From Kitasatospora sp. GP82 (lineage in GTDB: Bacteria; Actinomycetota; Actinomycetes; Streptomycetales; Streptomycetaceae), in contig NZ_JARZAJ010000029.1 of NCBI RefSeq assembly GCF_029892105.1, forward strand, positions 27,910-91,909: a stretch of 64,000 nucleotides of DNA, given 5' to 3'. Positions 25,249-34,550 of the stretch are shown piece after piece. The notes beneath the pieces were generated by a model, which worked only from the letters and a program-made list of their open reading frames with translations, did no database searches and had not been told where the DNA came from. The stretch's first letter is position 1, and each line of letters starts with the position of its first letter. The position numbers and the translations under genes were made by a program.

Positions 25249-26046
25249 CTATCTGACGGCGAGTCCGCCATCGGGACGGAGCACCTCGCCGGTCATCCCG
25301 CTGGCCGCGTCCGTCGCCAGGAAGCGGTACAGCGGGGCCAGCTGGGTGGCCGTCAGCACGACACCGAGCGGGTTGAACTCGCGGATCACGGCGCTGATCC
25401 CGTCCGGGTCCGCGAAGACCTCCCGGGGGTCGGGGCCGGCCACCGAGCGCAGGCCGGTCACCACGCCTCCGGGGGCCACCGCATTCACCCGGACCCGGGG
25501 GGCCAGGTCGGCCGCGAGATGCCGGACGACGCCCAACGCCGCGTGCTTGGCGGCCGCGTAGGCGATGCCCGCGCCGTTGCCGCGCACCACGAACGAGGCG
25601 TCCGACAGCGTGAAGACCATGGCCCCCCGGCTCTCCAGCAGGGCGTCCGCCGCGGCTCTGGCCGCGAGCAGGTAGCCGACCACGTCGACATCCAGCACCT
25701 GTCGTGCGAGCGCGGCGAGTTCCTCTCCCGGTCGGTCGAGCAGCCCGACCCCTCCGTCGTGCACACCGGCGTTCCCCACCAGGGCGTGCAGTGCGCCATG
25801 GCGGTCCAGGGCGGTGGACACCGCCCGGTCGTTGTCCTCGGCGCTGCGGACGTCACCGATCACCAGATCGGTGCCGGGCGGCAGCGGGTCGGCCGGGGCG
25901 CACCGATCCAGGACCACGACCCGGTGGCCGTGTGCGGCGAGATCCTCGACCACCGCCCGTCCGATGCCGGAGGACCCTCCGGTGACCAGGGCGACTCGGG
26001 GACTGTCGGTGTTCCCGAGAGACGTCTCGGGCGATAGCTGGACCAT
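25249..26046 (-). CDS. Short-chain dehydrogenase, cis-dihydrodiol dehydrogenase (BphB)-like
   Basis: A 265-residue SDR. Cofactor motif T-G-G-S-S-G-I-G near residue 22, N-A-G-V near residue 93 and catalytic Y-A-A-A-K-H near residue 165. The stretch around the active site and P-G-G-V-V-T-G-L-R-S, plus the C-terminal D-G-G-L-A-V-R, is close to BphB-type cis-2,3-dihydrodiol dehydrogenases, which turn the Rieske dioxygenase product into a catechol. ATG 26044-26046 follows GGAG. A StrR-type operator-like site lies 87 bp upstream in the divergent region shared with StrR2, so regulation by the StrR proteins is likely. Confidence 0.88.
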   Translation of the reverse strand: MVQLSPETSLGNTDSPRVALVTGGSSGIGRAVVEDLAAHGHRVVVLDRCAPADPLPPGTDLVIGDVRSAEDNDRAVSTALDRHGALHALVGNAGVHDGGVGLLDRPGEELAALARQVLDVDVVGYLLAARAAADALLESRGAMVFTLSDASFVVRGNGAGIAYAAAKHAALGVVRHLAADLAPRVRVNAVAPGGVVTGLRSVAGPDPREVFADPDGISAVIREFNPLGVVLTATQLAPLYRFLATDAASGMTGEVLRPDGGLAVR

Positions 26047-26132
26047 CAGGGCTCCATCACGGTGGGGCGGACAGGGCGCGGTGTACGTATATCCACTTCC
26101 CGCTAGGGCCGGCCAGACCGGCGAGCAGGACT

Positions 26133-26161
26133 GTTCAACTGGCGGGCGGACGCAGTTGGAC
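26133..26161. promoter_or_regulatory. StrR/NovG-type operator-like inverted repeat (site A)
   Basis: GTTCAACTG (26133-26141), 11 nt, CAGTTGGAC (26153-26161). This matches the StrR/NovG consensus GTTCRACTG-N11-CRGTYGAAC at 17 of 18 positions with exact spacing. It sits in the 218-bp divergent gap, 87 bp from the dehydrogenase start and 103 bp from the StrR2 start. It is well placed for activation of the dehydrogenase and for autoregulation of StrR2. Confidence 0.8.
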
Positions 26162-26264
26162 GGTGCCGAGCCGGCCGGTCCTCCCGATGTGCAAAGGCTT
26201 GCGGTAAGAACCTGAAGATCGTGAAAATGCTTGCGACGGTTCGTCAGATTAGCAAGGAGAGGCA

Positions 26265-27347
26265 GTGACTCGCGCAGCCGACCCGACGCACACCCAGGAG
26301 GATCCGGCCCGACGCATCTCGTTGCGGCGGGACCAGATTCGGCACGCTCCGGCGCAGACCGTCCCGGTCGGCTCCCTGCTGCACGCGGACTCCCCGCGGC
26401 TGAACGGCGAGGACGCCGAGCACGTCGCCGCCCTGGCGGACGCGGAGGCACCGCTGCCCCCGATCCTCGTGCACCGGCCGACCATGCGGGTGGTCGACGG
26501 AATGCACCGGTTACGTGCCGCGGTGCTGCGCGGGCAGGAGCACATCGAGGTGCGGTTCTTCGACGGCGACGAGACCGAGGTCTTCCTGCTGTCCGTCGCC
26601 GCCAACACCGGCCATGGCCTGCCGCTCTCCTCGGCGGACCGGGCGGCCGCGGCCCACCGGATCTTCTCGAACCATCCAGAGTGGTCCGACCGCATGGTGG
26701 GCTCGATCGTGGGGCTGTCCTCGCGGAAGGTCGCGGAGCTTCGACGAGACCTGGGTGGCCAACTCGCCCAGCTCTCCAGCCGGATCGGGCGCGATGGCCG
26801 CAGCAGGCCACTCGACTGGTCGCAGGGACGCGAGCGGGCCAGCGAGGTGATCAGGAGCAACCCCACCGCGTCGCTGCGGCAGATCGCGCGGGCCGCCGGA
26901 ATCTCCCCCACCACGGCGGCCGACGTGCGCGACCGGCTGCGCCGCGGCGAGGACCCGGTGCCGCTCGGGCAGCTCGAGGCGAAGCGGGAGGCCGATCGGG
27001 CCGAGGCCGCCTCGGCCGCGGACCGTAACGCCCCGCGGCCCAGGTCGCTGCCGGAACTCGCGTCGGTCTTCGACACCCTGCGCCGGGACCCCTCGCTTCG
27101 GTTCAGCGAGACGGGACGTAGCGTGCTGCGCATGTTCGACGTGTGCCGGATCGCGGCCCGGCAGCAGCACGAGATCGTCGAGGGTGTCGCACCGCACTGC
27201 GCCGTCGCGGCCGCCGAGATGGCCAGCGGACTCGCCGGGCTCCTCGAGGCCTTCGCGACGGAGCTCCGGCAGCCGGGCGAGCCGGAGGCCGTTCAACCGA
27301 CCGGGAGCCGCCGGTTGAACGGGTTGAACGAACCGCACCGGCTCTGA
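26265..27347 (+). CDS. StrR-family (ParB-like) pathway-specific activator 2, with TTA codon
   Basis: A 360-residue paralogue of the regulator at 23025-24083, with the same ParB-like domain (M-R-V-V-D-G-M-H-R-L-R near residue 74), F-F-D-G-D-E and central helix-turn-helix (S-L-R-Q-I-A-R-A-A-G-I-S-P near residue 203). GTG 26265 follows AAGGAGAGG. Codon 83 is TTA (26511-26513), the rare leucine codon read by the bldA tRNA in Streptomyces, so translation may be tied to development. A StrR-type operator lies upstream and another inverted repeat lies in its own 3' end. The exporter gene follows 38 bp downstream. Confidence 0.93.
   Translation: MTRAADPTHTQEDPARRISLRRDQIRHAPAQTVPVGSLLHADSPRLNGEDAEHVAALADAEAPLPPILVHRPTMRVVDGMHRLRAAVLRGQEHIEVRFFDGDETEVFLLSVAANTGHGLPLSSADRAAAAHRIFSNHPEWSDRMVGSIVGLSSRKVAELRRDLGGQLAQLSSRIGRDGRSRPLDWSQGRERASEVIRSNPTASLRQIARAAGISPTTAADVRDRLRRGEDPVPLGQLEAKREADRAEAASAADRNAPRPRSLPELASVFDTLRRDPSLRFSETGRSVLRMFDVCRIAARQQHEIVEGVAPHCAVAAAEMASGLAGLLEAFATELRQPGEPEAVQPTGSRRLNGLNEPHRL
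27291..27320. promoter_or_regulatory. StrR-type inverted repeat with 12-nt spacer (site C)
   Basis: GTTCAACCG (27291-27299), 12 nt, CGGTTGAAC (27312-27320). It is a perfect 9-bp inverted repeat, one nucleotide wider than the N11 consensus, and a further GGTTGAAC copy follows at 27322-27329. It is inside the 3' coding end of StrR2, about 66 bp before the exporter start codon, a plausible place for an activator site. It sits at the position equivalent to site B in StrR1 (both cover an encoded V-Q pair). Confidence 0.6.
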
Positions 27348-27385
27348 ATGCTTCTCTCCCGAGTCCGACAGATGGAAGGCATGGC

Positions 27386-28666
27386 ATGACCAAGCGTGGG
27401 CCGGCGGCGAACGTCCGGCTGAACCGGGACTTCTGGCTGTTGCTCAGCGGACGGCTGGTCTCTTTTGTGGGCGACCAGGCGCAGTTCTTCGCCCTGCCGC
27501 TGGTCACCCTGGCGGCGACCGGATCGGCGACCCAGGCGGGTGTGGTCAGCGGTCTAGGCACCATGTCGTACCTGCTGTTCGGCCTGGTGGCCGGGGCGCT
27601 GGTGGACCGGTGGAACCGCAAGCGCACGATGATCTGGTGCGAGATCGGGCGTGCCGTGCTGGTCGCGACCGTGGTTGTCGCCCTGTGCTGGGGGCGGCTG
27701 ACGGTGGCCCAGCTCTACCTCTTCGCGATCCTCACCGGCGTGCTGAGCACGCTGTTTCAGTCCGCCAACAGTGCCGCGCTGCCGAACGTCGTGCCGGCGG
27801 ACCAACTGCCCACCGCGCTCGGGTACAACGAGACGCTCTACAACGCCGTACGGATCTTCGGAGCGGTGGCCGCCGGCGCGCTGTACGCGCTGGGCAGGGT
27901 GGTGCCGTTCGCCCTGAACGCCGTCTCGTTCGCCGTGTCCGGCCTCTCCCTGCGGTTCATCCGCGCCGAGTTCCAGAAGCAGGAGCGGGCCAAGGCCCGG
28001 CCGAAGCTGACCACCGACATCCGGGTGGGCCTCAGCTGGCTGTGGCACCAACCCGTGATCCGCTTCCTCACGTTGGTCAACGCGGCGGACAACGTGCGCT
28101 ACGGCGCCGGCTACCTGGTCATCGTCGTGCTCGCCCAGCAGGCGAAGGCCTCCAGCGTGCAGATCGGCCTCATCTTCAGCGCCGCCGCCGTCGGCGCGCT
28201 GCTCGGAGCTCTCGTCTCGGACCGCGTCACCAAGCGCTATCCGCTGGGTAGGATCGCCGTGGCGATGCTCTGGATCGAGGCACTCGGCTTCCCGCTGTAC
28301 GCGCTGGCGCCGAACGTCACCCTGATCGGCGTCGTGGCGGCGATCGAGTCCCTGGTGGCGCCCGTCTACATGGTCGCCATGACGGCCTACCGGCTGTCGA
28401 TCACCCCGGACGAGCTTCGCGGCCGCACGTCGAGCGCGATTTCCACGCTCACCACCGGCGCGCTCTCGCTCGGCACCGTCGCGAGCGGTGCGCTGATCTC
28501 CTGGCTCGGCGCGCGGGGAACGGTTCTGGTGCTCGGCGCCTGGATGGTCGGTCTGGCCGTCGTGACCTCTGCGAACCGGGCGGTGCGCACGGCGCCGGTG
28601 GCAGCTCCCGCCGCTCCCGCCGTACCCGAAGGCTCGCAGGGTACGCCGGTCTCGGCCGAGGCATAG
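27386..28666 (+). CDS. MFS transporter (macrolide-efflux/enterobactin-exporter type)
   Basis: A 426-residue integral membrane protein with about twelve hydrophobic segments. The region W-L-L-L-S-G-R-L-V-S-F-V-G-D-Q and the loop V-D-R-W-N-R-K-R after helix 2 are typical of the MFS-3 drug-efflux group. ATG 27386 follows GGAAGG. It probably exports the peptide product and may give self-resistance. It stands between StrR2 and the methyltransferase-MbtH gene in the same direction and is likely driven from the operator-like repeat in the StrR2 3' end. Confidence 0.88.
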   Translation: MTKRGPAANVRLNRDFWLLLSGRLVSFVGDQAQFFALPLVTLAATGSATQAGVVSGLGTMSYLLFGLVAGALVDRWNRKRTMIWCEIGRAVLVATVVVALCWGRLTVAQLYLFAILTGVLSTLFQSANSAALPNVVPADQLPTALGYNETLYNAVRIFGAVAAGALYALGRVVPFALNAVSFAVSGLSLRFIRAEFQKQERAKARPKLTTDIRVGLSWLWHQPVIRFLTLVNAADNVRYGAGYLVIVVLAQQAKASSVQIGLIFSAAAVGALLGALVSDRVTKRYPLGRIAVAMLWIEALGFPLYALAPNVTLIGVVAAIESLVAPVYMVAMTAYRLSITPDELRGRTSSAISTLTTGALSLGTVASGALISWLGARGTVLVLGAWMVGLAVVTSANRAVRTAPVAAPAAPAVPEGSQGTPVSAEA

Positions 28667-28718
28667 CACGCGCGCGCGACCGCGTGACGCGAAGGTTCCA
28701 TCACGTCAGAGGGACGGA

Positions 28719-30398
28719 ATGCTCGAGGAGTTCACCGGATTTCTGCGCACGCGGCCCGAGGTCGAGTCCGCGATGGTCACGACCGCCGAAGACGGGCGGC
28801 CGGTCGCCTACGTGGTTCTGGCCGGGACGGCGCCCTCCGGCGGGGCCGGCCCCGACACGCAGGTCGAGTCCTGGCGGTGGGTGTTCGAGGACTGCTACGA
28901 CCTCGCGGACGCCGACGAGTGCGCGTGGACGGCGGCGATCACCGGCTGGACGGACAGCTTCACCGGCGGGCCCATCGACGCCGACGGCATGGCGGAGTGG
29001 GTGGACACCACGGTGGTCCGGATCGCGCAACTCGCTCCCCGAAGGGTGATCGAGATCGGCGCGGGCACCGGACTGCTCGTCAGGCCGCTCGTCGAACGGC
29101 TTCAGGTCGAGGAGTACACCGCGACGGACTTCTCGGAGCGGTCGGTGGCGATACTGCGGCGCCTGGCCGGGCAACTGCGGCAGGGCAGGCCGGGAATCCG
29201 CATGGCGGTGCACCGAGCCGCGGCGGACGAACCGGTACCGCCGCCCGCCGACGGCGGCCGCTACGACACCGCCGTCATCAACTCGGTGGCGCAGTACTTC
29301 CCTTCCGCCGGCTACCTGGAATCCGTGCTGGCCGGACTGCTCCCGCAGATGGCCCCCGGCGGGCACATCTTCCTCGGAGATCTGCGCAACTCCCGTCTGC
29401 TGGAACAGTTCGCCTGGATGAAGCACGACGCCCTCGGCACGGCCCACCGGCTGTCGGAGCGGCAGATCCGCGACGGGGTCGCCCGCGAGCTGACCGGCGA
29501 CGGCGAGCTGAGCCTCGACCCGGACTACGTGCTCGGCCTGGCCCGGCTCTTTCCGCAGGTGTCCTGCGTGGAGGCCGCACCGCGGCGCGGCGCGGCGCCC
29601 ACCGAGATGACGATCTTCCGCTATGACGCGGTGCTCCACCTTGGCTGCCCGCCCGGTGACCACGACGTGCCCTGGGAGGACGGCGGGAGCATGACGCTCA
29701 CCGGGATCGGCCACCGTCTCGACGCCGACCCCGCCCCGTTCGGCCTCCAGGGCATCCCAAACGGCAGGCTCGACCAGGCCCGGCGCGTTCGGGCCAGATA
29801 TGCGGAGGTCGAACCCGCGCCCGGCCCGCCGGGGATCGACCCGGAGGCCCTGTGCCGCCTCGGCGAGCGCCACGGTCGACGGGTGCGGCTGCGGTGGAGC
29901 CGACACGGACGGCCCGGGGACTACGACGCCTGCTTCGGGCCGGGCGACGGCCCGGAGCTGGAGCACTACGGCATCTCGTTGCCCGGGACCGGAACGGACC
30001 TCGGGGCGCCGGGCCGCGTGCCGTATCCGCTGTTCCCGCCCGGTGCGGAACACGGTCGGAGGGCCGCCCTGTCCGCCGCCCTGTGCGCGGCGTTCCCCGA
30101 TGCCGAGCGTCCCGAGATCGTCTTCGTCCCCTCGCTGGAGCGGTGGGCTGGAGTGGCCGAACCGAAGGGACCGATGGTGGCCGACGAGGACGCGACCCGG
30201 TATCAGGTCGTGCTGAACGGCGAGGGGCAGTACTCGGTCTGGTCGGCGGACCGGGAGCTCCCGGCGGGCTGGTCCGCGGAGGGCACCGTTGGCGGGCTCG
30301 AGGAGTGCACGGACCGGATCGACCGGATCTGGACGGACCTGCGGCCGCTGAGCCTGGTCCGGCTCGACGCCGGACCGCGGAGCGAGAGGACGCAGTGA
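28719..30398 (+). CDS. SAM methyltransferase (excised from an A8-A9-interrupted A domain) fused to MbtH-like domain
   Basis: A 559-residue protein. Residues 1-36 look like the strand of an A domain just after A8 (R-P-E-V-E-S-A-M-V, D-G-R-P-V-A-Y-V-V). A methyltransferase of the type inserted between A8 and A9 follows (E-I-G-A-G-T-G at 112-118, N-S-V-A-Q-Y-F from 188, F-R-Y-D-A-V-L-H). After it comes a relic resembling the resumed A domain (V-P-Y-P-L-F, then A-A-L-S-A-A-L). The C-terminus (about 486-550) is an MbtH-like protein: Y-Q-V-V-L-N, Q-Y-S-V-W, L-P-A-G-W, a Cys, and W-T-D-L-R-P-L-S-L. The A3-A7 adenylation core is absent. The MT is predicted to N-methylate a carrier-bound residue, and the MbtH part to support an A domain, probably the Cys-type one at 14894. 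The stop overlaps the next start. Confidence 0.9.
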   Translation: MLEEFTGFLRTRPEVESAMVTTAEDGRPVAYVVLAGTAPSGGAGPDTQVESWRWVFEDCYDLADADECAWTAAITGWTDSFTGGPIDADGMAEWVDTTVVRIAQLAPRRVIEIGAGTGLLVRPLVERLQVEEYTATDFSERSVAILRRLAGQLRQGRPGIRMAVHRAAADEPVPPPADGGRYDTAVINSVAQYFPSAGYLESVLAGLLPQMAPGGHIFLGDLRNSRLLEQFAWMKHDALGTAHRLSERQIRDGVARELTGDGELSLDPDYVLGLARLFPQVSCVEAAPRRGAAPTEMTIFRYDAVLHLGCPPGDHDVPWEDGGSMTLTGIGHRLDADPAPFGLQGIPNGRLDQARRVRARYAEVEPAPGPPGIDPEALCRLGERHGRRVRLRWSRHGRPGDYDACFGPGDGPELEHYGISLPGTGTDLGAPGRVPYPLFPPGAEHGRRAALSAALCAAFPDAERPEIVFVPSLERWAGVAEPKGPMVADEDATRYQVVLNGEGQYSVWSADRELPAGWSAEGTVGGLEECTDRIDRIWTDLRPLSLVRLDAGPRSERTQ

Positions 30399-31414
30399 TC
30401 CCGCTGCATCCCGACGGGCGGACCAGACTCACCATCGAGACCGGTGTCGCCGCCGTCCTGACCGGCGACTACGGCAGTTTGGCCGGTGGGATGGCTACGC
30501 TGTACGAAGGCGCCAAGGCGGCCCAGTGGAACGCCGCGACGGACATCGACTGGTCGCTGGAGGTGCCCTTCGGGGAGCCGCTGCCCGACGGGTCGGAGTA
30601 CGCGCTGGGCACCTTCCGGCTCTCGCCTCTCGGCGGGCGGGGCAGTGCCGTGTGGGACAGGTTCAGGTGGGAGACGCAGGCGTGGATGGTCTGCCAGTTC
30701 CTGCACGGCGAACAGGCGGCCATGCTGGCCAGCGCCAGGCTGGCCGAGGTGCTGCCGGACATCGAGGCGAAGTTCTGCGCGGTCAGCCAGGCCGGGGATG
30801 AGGCCCGGCACGTCGAGGTGTTCGCACGGTACGTCCGCGAGCACGTCCCGCAGCCCTACCCGGTCTCGGGCGGCCTCCGGCACCTCTTCGAGGACGCCCT
30901 GGGCGCCGCGGACTGGGACCTGCTGGCACTTGCCATGCAGTGCCTGGTGGAACCGCTGGCCCTCGCCGGCTTCCGGCTCGCCGGGGCCACGTTCCATGAC
31001 GACCTCATCCAGCAGATCGTCCGGCGGGTCGCCCGCGACGAGGCGCGCCACGTCTCCTTCGGCGTGCTGCTGCTGCAGGACGTCGTGCCGCAGCTGAGCT
31101 CGGCCGAACTGGTGCGGCGGGAGGAGTTCCTGATCGAGTCGGTCGAACTGATGCGGCGCCGGTTCCTGCTGGGGGACCTGTGGGAGCGCTTCGAGGTCCC
31201 GTTGTCGGACGGCGCGGCTTTCGCCCGGTCCGATCCGGGACTGGTCGCCTACCGGCAGGCGTTGTTCTCCCGGGTGGTCGCGATGCTCGCCCGGATCGGG
31301 CTGCTCACCCCGCGCGTGGTGGCCAGCCTGGAGCGGATGGACCTGCTGAGCCGGATCGGGGCCCGGACGGTGGCCCGGCTGGAGCCGACCGCGGGCGGCG
31401 GGCGGCGGAGGTAG
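30395..31414 (+). CDS. Ferritin-like non-heme diiron oxygenase
   Basis: A 339-residue helical protein with a complete four-helix-bundle diiron site: Glu106 (G-E-Q), Glu136 and His139 (D-E-A-R-H-V-E), Glu186 (V-E-P), Glu216 and His219 (D-E-A-R-H-V-S). Enzymes of this fold oxidise or desaturate substrates with O2, sometimes on carrier proteins. The exact reaction is unknown. GTG 30395 overlaps the stop of the methyltransferase-MbtH gene (GTGA), so the two are translationally coupled and may act on the same residue. It is the last gene before a strong terminator. Confidence 0.85.
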   Translation: MIPLHPDGRTRLTIETGVAAVLTGDYGSLAGGMATLYEGAKAAQWNAATDIDWSLEVPFGEPLPDGSEYALGTFRLSPLGGRGSAVWDRFRWETQAWMVCQFLHGEQAAMLASARLAEVLPDIEAKFCAVSQAGDEARHVEVFARYVREHVPQPYPVSGGLRHLFEDALGAADWDLLALAMQCLVEPLALAGFRLAGATFHDDLIQQIVRRVARDEARHVSFGVLLLQDVVPQLSSAELVRREEFLIESVELMRRRFLLGDLWERFEVPLSDGAAFARSDPGLVAYRQALFSRVVAMLARIGLLTPRVVASLERMDLLSRIGARTVARLEPTAGGGRRR

Positions 31415-31419
31415 CGCGT

Positions 31420-31453
31420 GCCGCCTGCTGCGGGCGAGCCCGCAGCAGGCGGC
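31420..31453. terminator. Perfect 16-bp hairpin, bidirectional terminator
   Basis: The left arm 31420-31435 (GCCGCCTGCTGCGGGC) and right arm 31438-31453 are exactly complementary around a 2-nt loop. It lies 5 bp after the stop of the rightward diiron gene and 6 bp after the stop of the leftward ABC-F gene, so it likely ends both transcripts. It also marks the border between the peptide cluster and the next block. Confidence 0.88.
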
Positions 31454-31459
31454 CCCGCC

Positions 31460-33064
<1,605 letters not shown>

Positions 33065-33224
33065 GGATTGACGCTCCGAGAGGAGATGAGGACACACGGG
33101 TGGCGTGGAGGCGGGTCCGGCAGCTAGGAGACTCGGGGCGTCGACATGCCGACAGGCTAACCGTCCGGGCCGAAAATCGCAGGCTGTTCATGCCTCGCCG
33201 TGCACAGCGCCGGGTGGCCGGCCT

Positions 33225-34406
33225 TCATCTGACCGTCGCGTATCTCTTCCGGACCTGTTCGGCCACCTTCGGCCAGGAGAATTCGCGCGCCGCCCGGCGC
33301 CGCCCGGCGGTCCCCAGCCGGGTGGCCGACGCCGGGTTGTGCAGCAGCTCGTTGACCCGCGCGGCGATCTCCTTGGCGAACACCTCCGGGGCGGCTGGCT
33401 CGCCGGTGCCGTCCGGAGCGGCGTCGAAGGGCACCAGTAGTCCGGTCTCTCCGTCCACGACCACCTCCGGAATTCCCCCGGTGGCCGTGGCGACGACCGG
33501 AGTGCCGCATGCCATCGCCTCCAGGTTCACGATCCCCATCGGTTCGTAGATCGACGGGCAGACGAACACCTCGGCGTGGCTGAGCAGTTGCCTGAGCGCG
33601 CAACGCGGGAACGACTCTCGGATCCAGGTCACCTCGACGCCTGTGCCGCGCAGTCGTTCCACGGCTCGCCCGAACCATTGCCGCTGCTCGACGGTGTCAG
33701 CGGACTGGGCTACCACGACGAGCCGGACACCGGGCGCGAAGTACTGCGCGGCGCGCAGCAGATGGCCCAGCCCCTTCTGCCGGGTGATCCGCGCGACACA
33801 AACGACGAGCGGCCGATCCAGTGGGATCCCGAGCGCGTCGAGCTGGTCGGTATCGCTGTCCGGGGCGAACGCCTCGACGTCGATGCCGTTGTGGATCACC
33901 GAGACGCGGTCAGCACCGATGTTCGGGTAGGTGCGAAGAACGTCGGCTGCCATGGCCGCGGAGACTGCGATGACATGGTCGGCCGAGGACAACGCAGTCC
34001 GCTCCAGGAAGGAGGAGAGCCGATAGCCGTCGCCTAACTGTGCCTTCTTCCACGGGCGCAGTGGTTCCAGGCTGTGGGCGGTGACGACGTGCGGGATCCC
34101 ATAGCGGACCTTGGCAAGGTGGCCGGCGAAGTTGCTGTACCAGGTGTGGCTGTGCACGACGGAAGCCCCCTGGACGGCAGCGGACATGGCCAGGTTGACC
34201 GCCATCGCCCCGAGCGCCGGGTCGCCGTCGGCGAGCCGACCCTCTGTACCGTGCGCCGTCACCCAGGCCTCCAGCCGGGGCTCGCCGAAGCAGTGCACCC
34301 GGATGTCCAGCGAGCGGCGCAGCTGCCGGGCCAGGTTGCCGACGTGTTCGCCCGCTCCGCCGTAGACGAACGGCGGGTACTCGCGGGTCAGCAGGTCAAC
34401 CCGCAT
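33225..34406 (-). CDS. GT4 glycosyltransferase, actinobacterial glycogen-synthase-like
   Basis: A 393-residue GT-B glycosyltransferase. The N-terminus T-R-E-Y-P-P-F-V-Y-G-G-A-G-E-H is the donor-site loop of the GlgA/GlgM-type alpha-glucan synthases. The C-terminal domain has R-I-T-R-Q-K-G near residue 213 and the E-P-M-G-I-V-N-L-E-A-M-A-C-G donor motif near residue 310. Such enzymes transfer glucose from NDP-glucose or ADP-glucose to an alpha-glucan or maltose-1-phosphate type acceptor. Next to a cyclitol-synthase operon it may glycosylate the cyclitol. It is transcribed away from that operon across a 412-bp gap that holds a gene relic. Confidence 0.87.
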   Translation of the reverse strand: MRVDLLTREYPPFVYGGAGEHVGNLARQLRRSLDIRVHCFGEPRLEAWVTAHGTEGRLADGDPALGAMAVNLAMSAAVQGASVVHSHTWYSNFAGHLAKVRYGIPHVVTAHSLEPLRPWKKAQLGDGYRLSSFLERTALSSADHVIAVSAAMAADVLRTYPNIGADRVSVIHNGIDVEAFAPDSDTDQLDALGIPLDRPLVVCVARITRQKGLGHLLRAAQYFAPGVRLVVVAQSADTVEQRQWFGRAVERLRGTGVEVTWIRESFPRCALRQLLSHAEVFVCPSIYEPMGIVNLEAMACGTPVVATATGGIPEVVVDGETGLLVPFDAAPDGTGEPAAPEVFAKEIAARVNELLHNPASATRLGTAGRRRAAREFSWPKVAEQVRKRYATVR

Positions 34407-34550
34407 GAGTGGAAAACCCCTTCGTCGAGCGGATGGCCGAGCAGGGCGGGTGTCCCGTCATCTCGTTGGTCGGCGCGACCTCGTCGGCCACGCCCTTGAG
34501 CTCCGGATGGCGTTGCTCGTGCCGACCGGGCAGCCGGTTCAGACCAGCGC
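34400..34550 (-). pseudogene. Relic of a HAD (Cof-type) hydrolase C-terminus
   Basis: On the minus strand a frame reads H-P-E-L-K-G-V-A-D-E-V-A-P-T-N-E-M (coding about 34461-34520), nearly the C-terminal motif of Cof-type HAD phosphatases; compare H-P-D-V-L-H-R-A-D-E-I-A-P-T-N-E-E in the intact gene at 47668-48519. A shift of frame then gives D-G-T-P-A-L-L. No start or N-terminal domain is present. It appears to be a decayed fragment just upstream of the glycosyltransferase. Confidence 0.55.

Noticed and set aside
23025..27347. ParB chromosome-partition proteins
   Set aside because: The ParB-like domain is followed by the StrR-type arrangement, there is no parA or parS nearby, and StrR-type operators lie beside the genes.
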